Source: Chryseobacterium sp. 18061 (GTDB lineage Bacteria; Pseudomonadota; Gammaproteobacteria; Enterobacterales; Enterobacteriaceae). Taken from it: a stretch of 64,000 nt of DNA. The notes beneath the pieces were generated by a model. It saw nothing but the letters and a program-made list of their open reading frames with translations. It ran no database searches and was not told the DNA's origin. The stretch lies in contig CACSKA010000002.1 in assembly GCA_902706205.1 (NCBI GenBank), positions 583,299 to 647,298 of the forward strand, in the 5' to 3' direction. The position numbers were made by a program, and so were the translations under genes. This document shows positions 28,808-36,890 of this stretch, one piece after another (the stretch's first letter is position 1; each line of letters opens with the position of its first letter).

Positions 28808-28832
28808 ACCACCTTTTACATTCAAAGGTGGT
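28808..28832 (-). promoter_or_regulatory. hairpin overlapping the ribosome site of the DUF3987 gene
   Basis: ACCACCTTT and AAAGGTGGT form a perfect 9-bp stem with a 7-base loop. On the minus strand the second arm (AAAGGTGGT) is the ribosome site for the ATG at 28803, so folding of the mRNA would hide it. It may also be a protein operator. Confidence 0.6.
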
Positions 28833-29082
28833 ATAATACATTACCATAAAGCCATTAATCAATCACATAATTGATGGGTTTTATATATCATCAAGCAGGC
28901 TCAGAAAATATTATTTTAGATTGTAGCGTCATAACAACTAATATCCGATAGTTGAAAACTGATGGGATCCGTATCCACATAATCAATGACGCAAATCTAA
29001 ATCTGAGTTATGTCATATGGATAGATAAACAATTTATACGTTACGATTATTTATCGCACGCGCCAAAATATATTTAAGGTAT

Positions 29083-29220
29083 TCAGGTAAAAGTAATTAA
29101 AAACAAGTCAACGAAAAAAACCAATATTTCCCTCACTACATTAACTTGAGTAATGGCATATTCACTTTCTTGGTCTTCAGACTCATCTAAATGGTTAACA
29201 CTCTTTATCCTATTGTTCAT
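29083..29220 (-). CDS. small acidic/hydrophobic protein (45 residues)
   Basis: ATG at 29220 with an excellent ribosome site (AGAGGAGGTG). The N-terminal half is acidic (HLDESEDQESEYAIT) and the C-terminal half is hydrophobic (VVREILVFFVDLFLITF), so it could be a tail-anchored membrane peptide. It lies between the YfjI-like and YfjJ-like genes on the same strand. No family recognised. Translation is supported mainly by the ribosome site. Confidence 0.5.
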   Translation of the reverse strand: MNNRIKSVNHLDESEDQESEYAITQVNVVREILVFFVDLFLITFT

Positions 29221-29327
29221 CTCACCTCCTCTAATTGGTATTAACATAAAAATTACCAATTCTGTCTACTGATAAAACTATGCCTCTGGTAATCCCATGA
29301 GTTATTACTTTTAATTTTAACAAAAAG

Positions 29328-29453
29328 TTATTTAAGCCAAGCCGACGTCACTGTGTTATTTCCTGTTAAAACCACTTCAGTCACTTCTTTGATTCTGTTC
29401 TGTCGTCGTTCATCACCTTCACCGTACACAGTCATCACCGAATAAGTTGTCAT
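29328..29453 (-). CDS. 41-residue protein resembling the N-terminus of the inovirus Gp2-like gene
   Basis: ATG at 29453 preceded by ACGGAGGG. The motif YGEGDERRQNRIK matches YGEGSLHQQNRIK in the first 30 residues of the Gp2-like protein encoded just upstream (29764-30432). It then stops at TAA. Either it is a truncated duplicate (the rest of the gene lost) or a small regulatory version retaining a nucleic-acid contact. The good ribosome site argues it is still translated. Confidence 0.5.
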   Translation of the reverse strand: MTTYSVMTVYGEGDERRQNRIKEVTEVVLTGNNTVTSAWLK

Positions 29454-29763
29454 AATAAACCCTCCGTAAAATATTCACATGACACTTTCAACACTCAATT
29501 ACTTATTTAAGAAAGTTACGTTACCTACATAGTATACTTTCTAACTTACCAGCAATGGTTAAACGTTGAAAATAGACTATTAACCACTGAAACATCATTT
29601 TATATACTATCTAAAACATCCTGTAACACTTTCTAAGCCATTTAAACAATAAAGGTGATGGCATTTATCCAATAGAATTTAAAAGTCTTTCTTGCGCTTT
29701 GTATTGAGATATTCAAATACAGATTTATACCTCACTAGCAAACAGCGGTATCCACAAATAATT

Positions 29764-30432
29764 CTAACCCTGACTACAACCAAAACTACGTCTGTTATTA
29801 TGAAAGTCTTTGCTCTTGAATTTAATGAAGTAGTCCAGTCTGTCCTTCATGGGATCATAAAGACCATCTATACCTTTTTCCTCAAGATCTTTCCTGGTAA
29901 AGCTATAAACAGGATTGCTTGGGATATGAACAAGCTTTCTGTATTTGATATTAAAGATCTCTGTTGCTTTCAACCAACAGTCAGCAATCACGTTATACAG
30001 CGTCTCAACTTCACCTTTGGTAAACCTTATGGAATTAAAGGCGTCGTGGTTAAGCAGTAATACAATATGGTAATGGACTTTCTGTCCTATGTAATACGTC
30101 TCTTTGCCGTATTCTCTTACCCAGAAGTAGCTCACTTTAGTATCATGTACCCGTACAGCCTTATCCGTTTTGTTTAATTTCATCTGTTTAAGTTTCTTTC
30201 TTAGGTATGCAGGTATTTGTTCTTTTACGTCTTTAAAGAAACGAGATATTACTTCATAATCCATCAGGAAGTGAATGTCATCATCAGGGAAATGGAGATC
30301 CAGTCTTATCAGGCTAATCCTTGAATGATTACCAAGTGCTTTCAGTATTGTTTGTTTGATTCTGTTCTGCTGATGAAGACTTCCTTCTCCGTAACGTGTG
30401 TTAATGATATTCTTAGGATCTTTAATTTTCAT
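29764..30432 (-). CDS. inovirus Gp2-like protein (YagK/YfjJ family)
   Basis: 222 residues. Landmarks are RYGEGSLHQQNRIKQTIL, then LIRLDLHFPDD, YFWVREYGKETYYIGQKVHY and HIVLLLNHDAFN: a rolling-circle Rep-like fold with the HYH-type metal site and a His-containing beta strand. The family (DUF3296, YfjJ/YagK) is found in CP4 prophages and filamentous phages and is thought to act in replication initiation. The catalytic tyrosine was not identified with certainty. The neighbouring YfjI-like gene fits the CP4-57 arrangement. Confidence 0.8.
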   Translation of the reverse strand: MKIKDPKNIINTRYGEGSLHQQNRIKQTILKALGNHSRISLIRLDLHFPDDDIHFLMDYEVISRFFKDVKEQIPAYLRKKLKQMKLNKTDKAVRVHDTKVSYFWVREYGKETYYIGQKVHYHIVLLLNHDAFNSIRFTKGEVETLYNVIADCWLKATEIFNIKYRKLVHIPSNPVYSFTRKDLEEKGIDGLYDPMKDRLDYFIKFKSKDFHNNRRSFGCSQG

Positions 30433-30961
30433 ATGGATATGCCTCTGATTATTAAAAAGTCAATTTGATAGTTAAGGTTACATAATATAAAACTCAGAAT
30501 TGATTTAATCATAAGCAGAGGTACTTTCTATATATTCTACGTAATTGCTGTTTGTGTATAACCAGACAGATAATTGTTAAGTGTGATTAATGATAATGTA
30601 GTTCTTTAATTATGATTTTGATATAAAGCAGATGATTTGCCTTAATACATACCCAATGGAATGACTTTAATGTGATTATTAAAATACAGCCATTTAACAA
30701 GTATTAACATATAGAAATTATAGATTATTAATAATTGATCACATATAACAATAATACTATAACCTACAATATACCCACCCGTGTAAAACATTAAAAGCTA
30801 CATGACAGTTAGGTTTGTTGAATATTATCATGTAATAAAAACACTGAAAGTTAGGTTTGTCAATAAAACCTATAAACAGATGGATTTAATGTGTAATTAA
30901 ATTCACATCTACATAACCATGATGAATAAATAATCATTGTTTTGTTATGGAGTATTAGTTT
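30433..30961. other. AT-rich intergenic region with short direct repeats
   Basis: About 530 bp with no gene. The word GTTAGGTTTGT occurs twice about 40 bp apart (near 30808 and 30850). Given the Rep-like gene alongside, replication-origin or regulatory function is possible but unproven. Confidence 0.4.
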
Positions 30962-31195
30962 ATGAATAAACTACCAAACACTTTATTACCCTCAGAGTCT
31001 TTTACCCGAGAACAAGCACAAACTGTCGCAGCTGCTTATCACAATGTCGCCATCGAAGACGATCAGGGGACACATTTTCGTCTTGTGATTCGTCGGGATG
31101 GCGTGATGGTCTGGCGAGCGTGGAATTTCGAATCCGATGCCGGTTTATGGCTGAATAAATTTATCGAAAGCGACGGCATCCCCAAACTAACGTAA
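30962..31195 (+). CDS. DUF905 family protein (YkfF-like)
   Basis: 77 residues with GGAG upstream. The sequence [20 protein letters not shown] and [18 protein letters not shown] is typical of the YkfF/YafZ-associated DUF905 family of CP4-type islands. Function unknown. It opens the plus-strand block that continues with KlcA, RadC, DUF987 and the toxin pair. A terminator-like hairpin follows it. Confidence 0.85.
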   Translation: MNKLPNTLLPSESFTREQAQTVAAAYHNVAIEDDQGTHFRLVIRRDGVMVWRAWNFESDAGLWLNKFIESDGIPKLT

Positions 31196-31228
31196 ACATC
31201 AGCAGTTAACCCAATCCGTAAAAATACA

Positions 31229-31264
31229 GGCCATGTTTCCTACGGGAAGCGTGGCCTTTTTTAT
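31229..31264 (+). terminator. terminator-like hairpin between DUF905 and the antirestriction gene
   Basis: GGCCATGTTTCC/GGAAGCGTGGCC stem with TACG loop followed by TTTTTTAT. Confidence 0.7.
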
Positions 31265-31289
31265 ATCTGTAATCAGAAGGATAACGACC

Positions 31290-31760
31290 ATGACCGACAA
31301 CCTGGTGCCACTGTTCACCCCTGCTGAAACCGCTCCGGTTGCAGATCCTAACCGTATGACCGCAACTCCCATACCTGATGAACAGCGTGTGAATTTCTGG
31401 CCTCACTACTTTGGCAACGTTCCACAATGGATAACCCTTGAACCCCGGATCTTCGCCTGGATGGACCATCTGTGTGCCGATTATCACGGTGGTATCTGGA
31501 CCTTTTACACCCTCAGCAACAGCGGTGCCTATATGACTCCCGAAACCGATAGCGATGAAAAATGGACACTGTTTAACCGCATGAATGGTAATGGTGCTGA
31601 ACTCAGCAGTGAAGCTGCCGGTATTGCAGTCTGTCTGATGGCCTACAGCCACCACGCCTGCCGTACTGAGTCTGACGCGATGACAGAGCATTATTATCGT
31701 CTGCGGGACTATGCGCTCAGCCATGCTGAATGCCGCGCCATTATGCACATCATTGATTAA
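31290..31760 (+). CDS. antirestriction protein, KlcA/ArdB family (YafX-like)
   Basis: 156 residues from the ATG at 31290 (AGAAGG upstream; the frame extends to 31233 without a ribosome site). Family landmarks are ERIV-like EQRVNFWPHYFGNVPQWITL, WMDHLCADYHGGIWTFYTLS and SAEAAGI-type SSEAAGIAVCLMAYS. KlcA/ArdB proteins block type I restriction in vivo by an indirect mechanism. Here the gene sits in the same island as an active-looking type IC system, an arrangement that could protect incoming copies of the element. Confidence 0.9.
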   Translation: MTDNLVPLFTPAETAPVADPNRMTATPIPDEQRVNFWPHYFGNVPQWITLEPRIFAWMDHLCADYHGGIWTFYTLSNSGAYMTPETDSDEKWTLFNRMNGNGAELSSEAAGIAVCLMAYSHHACRTESDAMTEHYYRLRDYALSHAECRAIMHIID

Positions 31761-31773
31761 AGGAGAGCCAGCC

Positions 31774-32301
31774 ATGTATGCCGAATTATCACCAGCAACT
31801 GTGCAGCCTGATTTATTTCCCCACCATGAGGCAGTATCTCAGCCACCAGCGGCATTGCCACCCTGTGCGCAACGCACTATTCGCAGGGCCATAAATATTC
31901 TGGAGAAACATCTCAGAGAGCCAGGCACTGCATTCACTTCCACCAGCGCGACGAGAGACTGGCTGCGCCTGAAAATGGCCGGTCTTGAACGGGAAGTATT
32001 TATAGTTCTGTTTCTCAACAATCAAAACCAGCTGCTTGCTCATGAAACGATGTTCACCGGGACGATTAACCACACTGAAGTCCACCCGCGTGAAGTGGTG
32101 AAATCGACTCTGCGGCACAATGCTGCAGCCGTCATCATCGCGCATAACCATCCTTCCGGCACTACTGATATCAGCCAGGCAGACCGGCGCGTTACCCAAC
32201 GTATTGTTAATGCACTGACGCTGGTTGACGTGCGGGTGCTGGACCATCTTGTCGTGGGTGGCACAACGATTGTGTCCTTCGCTGAACGAGGCTGGTTATA
32301 A
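31774..32301 (+). CDS. RadC-family JAB-domain protein (YeeS/YkfG-like)
   Basis: 175 residues from the ATG at 31774 (AGGAG upstream). The metallo-isopeptidase-like motif is seen in IIAHNHPSGTTDISQADRRV, with preceding EVFIVLFLNNQNQLLAHETM. Shorter than chromosomal RadC, it lacks the N-terminal helix-hairpin-helix as in island copies YeeS and YkfG. Function unknown; the JAB fold suggests a protease or nuclease. Part of the CP4 toxin cluster. Confidence 0.9.
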   Translation: MYAELSPATVQPDLFPHHEAVSQPPAALPPCAQRTIRRAINILEKHLREPGTAFTSTSATRDWLRLKMAGLEREVFIVLFLNNQNQLLAHETMFTGTINHTEVHPREVVKSTLRHNAAAVIIAHNHPSGTTDISQADRRVTQRIVNALTLVDVRVLDHLVVGGTTIVSFAERGWL

Positions 32302-32314
32302 GGAGACAATTTTC

Positions 32315-32536
32315 ATGAGAATTATCAGCAAACGCCAGGCGATGGCAATTTACCGTCAGCATCCTGGTTCCCGGTTGTTTCGCTTCTGTACCGGAAAATA
32401 CACATGGAGCGGCAGTATTTGCCATTATGCCGGTCGTGAGGTTCAGGATATCAGCGGTGTACTGGCCGTGTTCGCTGAGCGCCGACAGGACCGCAATGGC
32501 CCGTATGTCGTATTACGTAGCGTCACACTCAATTAA
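32315..32536 (+). CDS. DUF987 family protein (YeeT/YkfH-like)
   Basis: 73 residues from the ATG at 32315 with AAGGAGA upstream. SKRQAMAIYRQHPGSRLFRF and the rest match YeeT/YkfH, a small protein always found between RadC-like and CbeA genes. Function unknown. Confidence 0.88.
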   Translation: MRIISKRQAMAIYRQHPGSRLFRFCTGKYTWSGSICHYAGREVQDISGVLAVFAERRQDRNGPYVVLRSVTLN

Positions 32537-32567
32537 TTTCACATCGTAACTTTTAAGGATGGATTAA

Positions 32568-32921
32568 ATGTCAGACCCCAAAATCACAACCGATATGCCC
32601 GTCCTCGAATGGGGGCTAAAGCGCAATGTCACTACACAGTTTGGTGCGAGGCTGGTACAGGAAGGCAACAGGTTGCACTATCTGTCCGACCGCGCGGATA
32701 TTGCCGGTCAGTTCAGCGACGCTGAAGCCCTTCAGCTTGACCAGGCGTTTCCATTGATGCTCAAACAACTTGAGATAATGCTGGTTTCCGGCGAGCTCAA
32801 CCCACACCATCAACACTGCGTTACGCTGAACCACAATGGCCTGACCTGCGAGGCCGATACGCTGGGCTCCTGTGGTTATGTCTATGTCGCCATTTACCCT
32901 GAGCAACCTGCGTCACTGTAA
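32568..32921 (+). CDS. cbeA: type IV antitoxin CbeA (YeeU family)
   Basis: 117 residues with AAGGAT upstream. The sequence [39 protein letters not shown] and [20 protein letters not shown] is characteristic. CbeA relieves CbtA toxicity by stabilising MreB and FtsZ polymers rather than binding the toxin. It directly precedes the toxin gene as in YeeU-YeeV. Confidence 0.93.
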   Translation: MSDPKITTDMPVLEWGLKRNVTTQFGARLVQEGNRLHYLSDRADIAGQFSDAEALQLDQAFPLMLKQLEIMLVSGELNPHHQHCVTLNHNGLTCEADTLGSCGYVYVAIYPEQPASL

Positions 32922-32962
32922 ACCTCCGGTTATACCCCGCCACACATCACAGAGAACACATT

Positions 32963-33343
32963 ATGCAAACCTCAATATCACACCCGATACGGGAGAATAA
33001 ATCCTGTCCGTCACCCGTTGAAGTCTGGCAAATGCTGCTGACCCACCTTCTGGAGCAGCACTACGGCCTGACGCTTAACGATACGCCTCTCAGCGATGAA
33101 AGCGTGATCCTGGACCATATCGAAGCCGGTATTTCCCTGTGCGATGCCTTCAATTTCCTGGTTGAAGAATATGGCCTGATACGCACTGACCGCAGTGGAT
33201 TCACTGTCATGGAGCAGTCGCCGTTTATCAGCAGTATCGACATTCTTCGCGCCCGTAAAGCTACAGGACTATTGACGCGCCACAGTTACAAAACGGTCAC
33301 CACCGTTACCACCGGAAAATGTCGCCAGGGAGAAAAGCACTGA
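32963..33343 (+). CDS. cbtA: type IV toxin CbtA (YeeV/YkfI family)
   Basis: 126 residues. Landmarks are [40 protein letters not shown] and [13 protein letters not shown]. CbtA inhibits MreB and FtsZ polymerisation and stops growth and division. Full length with no broken residue seen. Paired with the upstream antitoxin, it can help retain the island. Confidence 0.93.
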   Translation: MQTSISHPIRENKSCPSPVEVWQMLLTHLLEQHYGLTLNDTPLSDESVILDHIEAGISLCDAFNFLVEEYGLIRTDRSGFTVMEQSPFISSIDILRARKATGLLTRHSYKTVTTVTTGKCRQGEKH

Positions 33344-33356
33344 TGGAGTTACACCA

Positions 33357-33848
33357 ATGAAAATATCGATGAATGTTGAAGCCGACAGTATCAACGTACT
33401 GGCACTCAATATGGGAAAAATTGCTGTTGAAGTTGATGGTATTGAGCTGGCTGAGCTGATCAATATCGTTAACGACAACGGCTATGCGTTGACTGTCGCC
33501 GATGAACCTGGTGAGATTATCGTTAACGATCCCCTGTCCACCATTGCGCGGTTTAGCGGCATTCAGTGCAGCACAGCGCATATCACAGAGGAAGATAACT
33601 CACTATTACACGCGCTCTCGCAGCAGTATCAGGCCTACGGTGATGCTGAGTGGGTCCACTACACCGGCTCTGGTTATCTGATCCGTCTGAATGCATGGAC
33701 ATTTCCGGTATTGCGACTTAAGCGAGAAGGCCTGTCCCGAGCCTGTCGGCGGCTCATTGTCACACTGACGCGTCGCTATGGTATCGCCACTATCCACTTT
33801 GATGCCTTTGGCGAACTGCTTCCCGGCGTTGAAACCTTCGACTGGTAA
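33357..33848 (+). CDS. DUF5983 family protein (YeeW-associated)
   Basis: 163 residues. KISMNVEADSINVLALNMGK and GDAEWVHYTGSGYLIRLNAW are typical of proteins that follow CbtA in CP4-type islands. Only 13 bp separate it from cbtA, so it is probably cotranscribed. Function unknown. Confidence 0.8.
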   Translation: MKISMNVEADSINVLALNMGKIAVEVDGIELAELINIVNDNGYALTVADEPGEIIVNDPLSTIARFSGIQCSTAHITEEDNSLLHALSQQYQAYGDAEWVHYTGSGYLIRLNAWTFPVLRLKREGLSRACRRLIVTLTRRYGIATIHFDAFGELLPGVETFDW

Positions 33849-33973
33849 TCCCTTCTGTCTGAATCAACCACCCAGCATTGAGCAAGCACGAAACAATGTC
33901 CACAATATACAGCATCGACAACCGCTGCAAACTCCGCGATAAAAATCCCTCTCTATTTACAACTCCCGCATAA

Positions 33974-34005
33974 GCGCCATCCCTCACCGGATGGCGCTTT
34001 GCTTT
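33974..34005 (+). terminator. terminator-like hairpin before the DUF4942 gene
   Basis: GCGCCATCC/GGATGGCGC stem of 9 bp with a 6-base loop followed by TTTGCTTT. Confidence 0.75.
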
Positions 34006-34023
34006 ATATAAAGGACATACCCA

Positions 34024-34875
34024 ATGATGGAATTACAAACCAGCCACAATCCTGAAGTTCTCACAGGCCATACTGAGCTGATTAGCTCTACAAATATTGA
34101 ACGCATTGTCACCGGACGTAACGTTGCGCTGGAGCGAATCAGGGCGATGATTCACCAGCTTGCCGATATATCTGCACTCACCAGCAGCATCGGAGGTAAA
34201 ACAGCGCTGGATTGGGCCATGAAGCAGGACCTCCGCTGTGGTTGCTGGCTGATGGAGAAAGAAGAAATCGCCATGAAGGTCATTACCTGCAATCTCGACC
34301 GCAGTATCTGGCGTGATTTGATGAAAAAATCTGGCATGATTTCCCTGATGGATGCCGCCGCCCGTGACGAGTGGAACCGTAACCTTGAGCTGGACGATAT
34401 TCCTGCAATCAGCGAAGAAAATATTATCACTACCTTTAAACAGCTGCACAGTAACAAAAGTGAGGTATTTGAGCGTGGCGTTATTAACGTTTTCAAAAGT
34501 CTGAGCTGGGACTATAAAAGCAACTCCCCCTGTAAGTTTGGCAAGAAGATCATCGTCAATGGTTTGGTGAATTATTCCCGATGGGGCTATAACCTTACCG
34601 GGGGAAAGCGGCGCGACCAACTCGCAGATCTGGAACGCATGCTGAATCTGCTGGACGGCAAAACAGTACCAGAGAATCGCAATGATCTGGGTGTCAGGCT
34701 GGATCGGCATATTGATGCGCAACGAACATCGGAGGTGTTTGAAGATGACTACTTTTCGATACGCTATTTTCAGAAGGGATCAGGGCATATAACCTTTAAA
34801 CGACAGGACCTGACTGAGAAGATGAATAATATCGTGGCAAAACACTATCCGGGGATGTTGCCTGAAGTTCATTAA
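34024..34875 (+). CDS. DUF4942 family protein
   Basis: 283 residues with AAGGA upstream. The opening part (NIERIVTGRNVALERIRAMI) and the middle (NVFKSLSWDYKSNSPCKFGK, KIIVNGLVNYSRWGYN) are the standard blocks of the DUF4942 proteins that close the YeeUV cluster in CP4-like islands. The family resembles an N-terminal part of phage methyltransferase-like proteins, but no catalytic motif is visible. Function unknown. Confidence 0.8.
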   Translation: MMELQTSHNPEVLTGHTELISSTNIERIVTGRNVALERIRAMIHQLADISALTSSIGGKTALDWAMKQDLRCGCWLMEKEEIAMKVITCNLDRSIWRDLMKKSGMISLMDAAARDEWNRNLELDDIPAISEENIITTFKQLHSNKSEVFERGVINVFKSLSWDYKSNSPCKFGKKIIVNGLVNYSRWGYNLTGGKRRDQLADLERMLNLLDGKTVPENRNDLGVRLDRHIDAQRTSEVFEDDYFSIRYFQKGSGHITFKRQDLTEKMNNIVAKHYPGMLPEVH

Positions 34876-35029
34876 TCGCTGCTTGATCTGACGCTGTTAT
34901 GGTGCAGAGCTGAACTTAATCTGACAGGCAGCTCTGTGCTAAAAGCGGCCGCTTAACGGCATCGGTGAGCAGGTCACCTGGGTTTTGCCGAGCCGCGAAG
35001 CGGCCTCGGCTTGAATGAAGTGTCAGACC

Positions 35030-35674
35030 TTAGGCTCTTCCCTGTTCTAAAAATTTCAACAGAGGAACTACTGCGCTTGCATTACTTAGAAATGGCTTGA
35101 GGGGGGTGAACTGTTTAAAGGCCTTGAATGGCTTGAACTGCTTGAAGCCTTTGAAGGGCTCAAATTGAGTGAAAACCGGACAAGTACTTTTAGTGAAGCC
35201 AACTCGATGACCTTTATGATCCCAAATCACTCCTTGTTCGAACCAACCAAGATGTCGGCCATTAAAACCATAAATGCTGGTCCTGTCCAAGTAAGCAAGA
35301 GGGCGACCCTCAAAGCTGTAGATTGCGTCAGGTGCGATATAGGCTTGGGGATCCCCAAGGGAACCGAAGAGTGTGGTCTCGCCCGTCTTACTTTCTTGAG
35401 TATATGCGGATGATCCCAAAGCCCCTTTGTTCGCAGAATTCACGTCAAGAAAAACTAGGTCGTCCCCCACGAATGAGCAGAAAATTCGGGTGTATTGAGT
35501 TCTCAGGGTGTAAAGCGAGGAATTCGATTGCAGCTTTATGAGCATAGGGGAACTCATTAGTGACTCACGCTCGATGTTCGAAACAAGTGTGAACATGGAC
35601 ACGACCTCGTTCTGTTCTTCTTTGCTAAGTTGCTTCATAGACTTATTGAACTGCTCAGCAATTAGAATCTTCAT
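35030..35674 (-). CDS. RelE-like domain fused to a 4-fold beta-flower domain
   Basis: 214 residues in three parts. Residues 1-80 (EQFNKSMKQLSKEEQNEVVS and YTLRTQYTRIFCSFVGDDLV) resemble a RelE/HigB/ParE-type toxin fold. Residues about 105-155 (YSFEGRPLAYLDRTSIYGFN, GRHLGWFEQGVIWDHKGHRV) are the tandem strands of the 4-fold beta-flower domain. Residues 165-200 are a Phe/Lys/Pro repeat tail (FKGFKQFKPFKAFKQF). It is coupled to the upstream membrane-protein gene by a 4-bp overlap. No antitoxin with a DNA-binding domain is adjacent. A defence or toxin role is plausible but unproven. Confidence 0.7.
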   Translation of the reverse strand: MKILIAEQFNKSMKQLSKEEQNEVVSMFTLVSNIERESLMSSPMLIKLQSNSSLYTLRTQYTRIFCSFVGDDLVFLDVNSANKGALGSSAYTQESKTGETTLFGSLGDPQAYIAPDAIYSFEGRPLAYLDRTSIYGFNGRHLGWFEQGVIWDHKGHRVGFTKSTCPVFTQFEPFKGFKQFKPFKAFKQFTPLKPFLSNASAVVPLLKFLEQGRA

Positions 35675-36057
35675 TTGTTCTCTCCAAAGAGCTTCTTGAA
35701 GGTCTCTGTTTCCTTCTCAAGTAGTTCGATGTGTCCAGACCGCACTAGCTTCTGGCATCTTCTTGCTACCGACTCTGCGACTCGGTTCCGAATGTTTGCT
35801 TCATACTGTCTTGGAGTGAAGCCCGTAATTAATGCTCGATCGTGACGAAATAGGACGATCTGGTATATGAATGCGAGGGTTGATGCTAGCAAAAGCCAGT
35901 GTAAGTTGCGGTTGACGATCGCATCTTGCCAAATAACAACTCCGTTCTTGGTGATCTCGGTTACAACAGCGTTTGCAAGTAAGCCCACGGCGCCCGCTAA
36001 GGCACTTGGAATGAGGCCGCGCGTCCACGGATTCTTCAGAAGCAACGCTCCAAACAT
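35671..36057 (-). CDS. two-helix membrane protein, partner of the RelE/beta-flower protein
   Basis: About 128 residues from ATG at 36057 (GTG at 36060 also possible), with GGGGAG upstream. Two membrane helices, RGLIPSALAGAVGLLANAVV and LHWLLLASTLAFIYQIVLF, bracket a short loop; the C-terminal 55 residues are helical and basic (NIRNRVAESVARRCQKLVRS). Its stop overlaps the start of the fusion gene, so the two form an operon. The pair ends the island. The layout of membrane protein plus toxin-like protein recalls abortive-infection modules; no homologue was recognised. Confidence 0.6.
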   Translation of the reverse strand: MFGALLLKNPWTRGLIPSALAGAVGLLANAVVTEITKNGVVIWQDAIVNRNLHWLLLASTLAFIYQIVLFRHDRALITGFTPRQYEANIRNRVAESVARRCQKLVRSGHIELLEKETETFKKLFGENK

Positions 36058-36060
36058 CAC

Positions 36061-36605
36061 GGAACTCCCCGTCTAAGTCTAGCTCTTTGATAACCGGATC
36101 GAAGGAGCTGGTTATACGAATTACCACAGCGCACCGAATGGTGACTATTCCCTTGATGTACTCAAACTCAGGCCTGCTGAGGCCAGCTAAAAAGCAAGTA
36201 TATTACCGGTCCCGACACCTTCGTCAAAGTGGTTTTCAGACGAACTCAACGGAGTAGGGCCAACTGACCTGCTCCATGTTGATTCGCGCAGAATACTATT
36301 AGCAATGTCCGCTGGTCGCTCATAGCTGACTATCAGATTTTATTGTGCACAATACGAGAAAGCTGTCATGTCAAGTCTGAGGGTAATACACCGAAGGTAG
36401 TAAATAAACTTGATACTTACGCCAGCTCACTCATCTACTCCGACTGATCGCTGTTCACTCTGGTGGTTTGCACAAGCGCGACTCTTGCTATCGAAAAATG
36501 AAATGGAGTGTTGACGACCGTTGATGTAAATCACTTACATCAACCGTTACATGGAAAAAATCATTGGTGTAAGTAACTGAAGTGTTTTTTGTAACCCATT
36601 GATTT
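36061..36605. other. intergenic region between the beta-flower operon and the right attachment site
   Basis: About 545 bp with no convincing gene. Near 36515 the words GTTGATGTAAAT and ATTTACATCAAC-like sequences form an inverted repeat (GATGTAAATCACTTACATC), close to the attachment repeat; it may be an integrase or excisionase binding site. Confidence 0.45.
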
Positions 36606-36654
36606 AAATGGTACGCCCTACAGGGCTCGAACCTGTGACCTACGGCTTAGAAGT
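36606..36654 (-). other. second attachment site: identical 3' half of tRNA-Arg(TCT)
   Basis: Exact 49-bp copy of 5241-5289. The bases to the right (from 36655) do not continue into a D arm or acceptor 5' strand, so this too is a fragment. It marks the island's right end and the prophage's left end. Confidence 0.9.
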
Positions 36655-36834
36655 TCCTAGAACTGCCTAAGATAACAGTAACATACCGCATCGTTACCGC
36701 GCTCACACGTCCCACCTTGCGAAAACATGCAAAGCCTTGCAAACAGGTGCAAAGCTTTGTGTGTCTCATATCTGTCTCATCACATCACCGGGCAGTCATC
36801 AAACTCACCAGAGCGTGCATCTTTAAGAATCCGT

Positions 36835-36861
36835 ATATAAGAAAGCCCTCCTAAGAGGGCT
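36835..36861 (-). terminator. terminator of the antirepressor operon
   Basis: On the minus strand AGCCCTC/GAGGGCT with a four-base loop followed by TTTCTTAT. Confidence 0.75.
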
Positions 36862-36890
36862 ATGTGGTTGTGAGTGAGGTTAATTTAATT

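Noticed and set aside
35801..36127. 108-codon frame beginning upstream of the two-helix membrane protein
   Set aside because: It is out of frame with the membrane protein and becomes unprotein-like once inside it. The start at 36057 has the better ribosome site.
26932..36654. CRISPR array
   Set aside because: No regularly spaced repeats of 25-40 bp were found here or elsewhere in the window; the visible repeats are coding tandem repeats or attachment copies.
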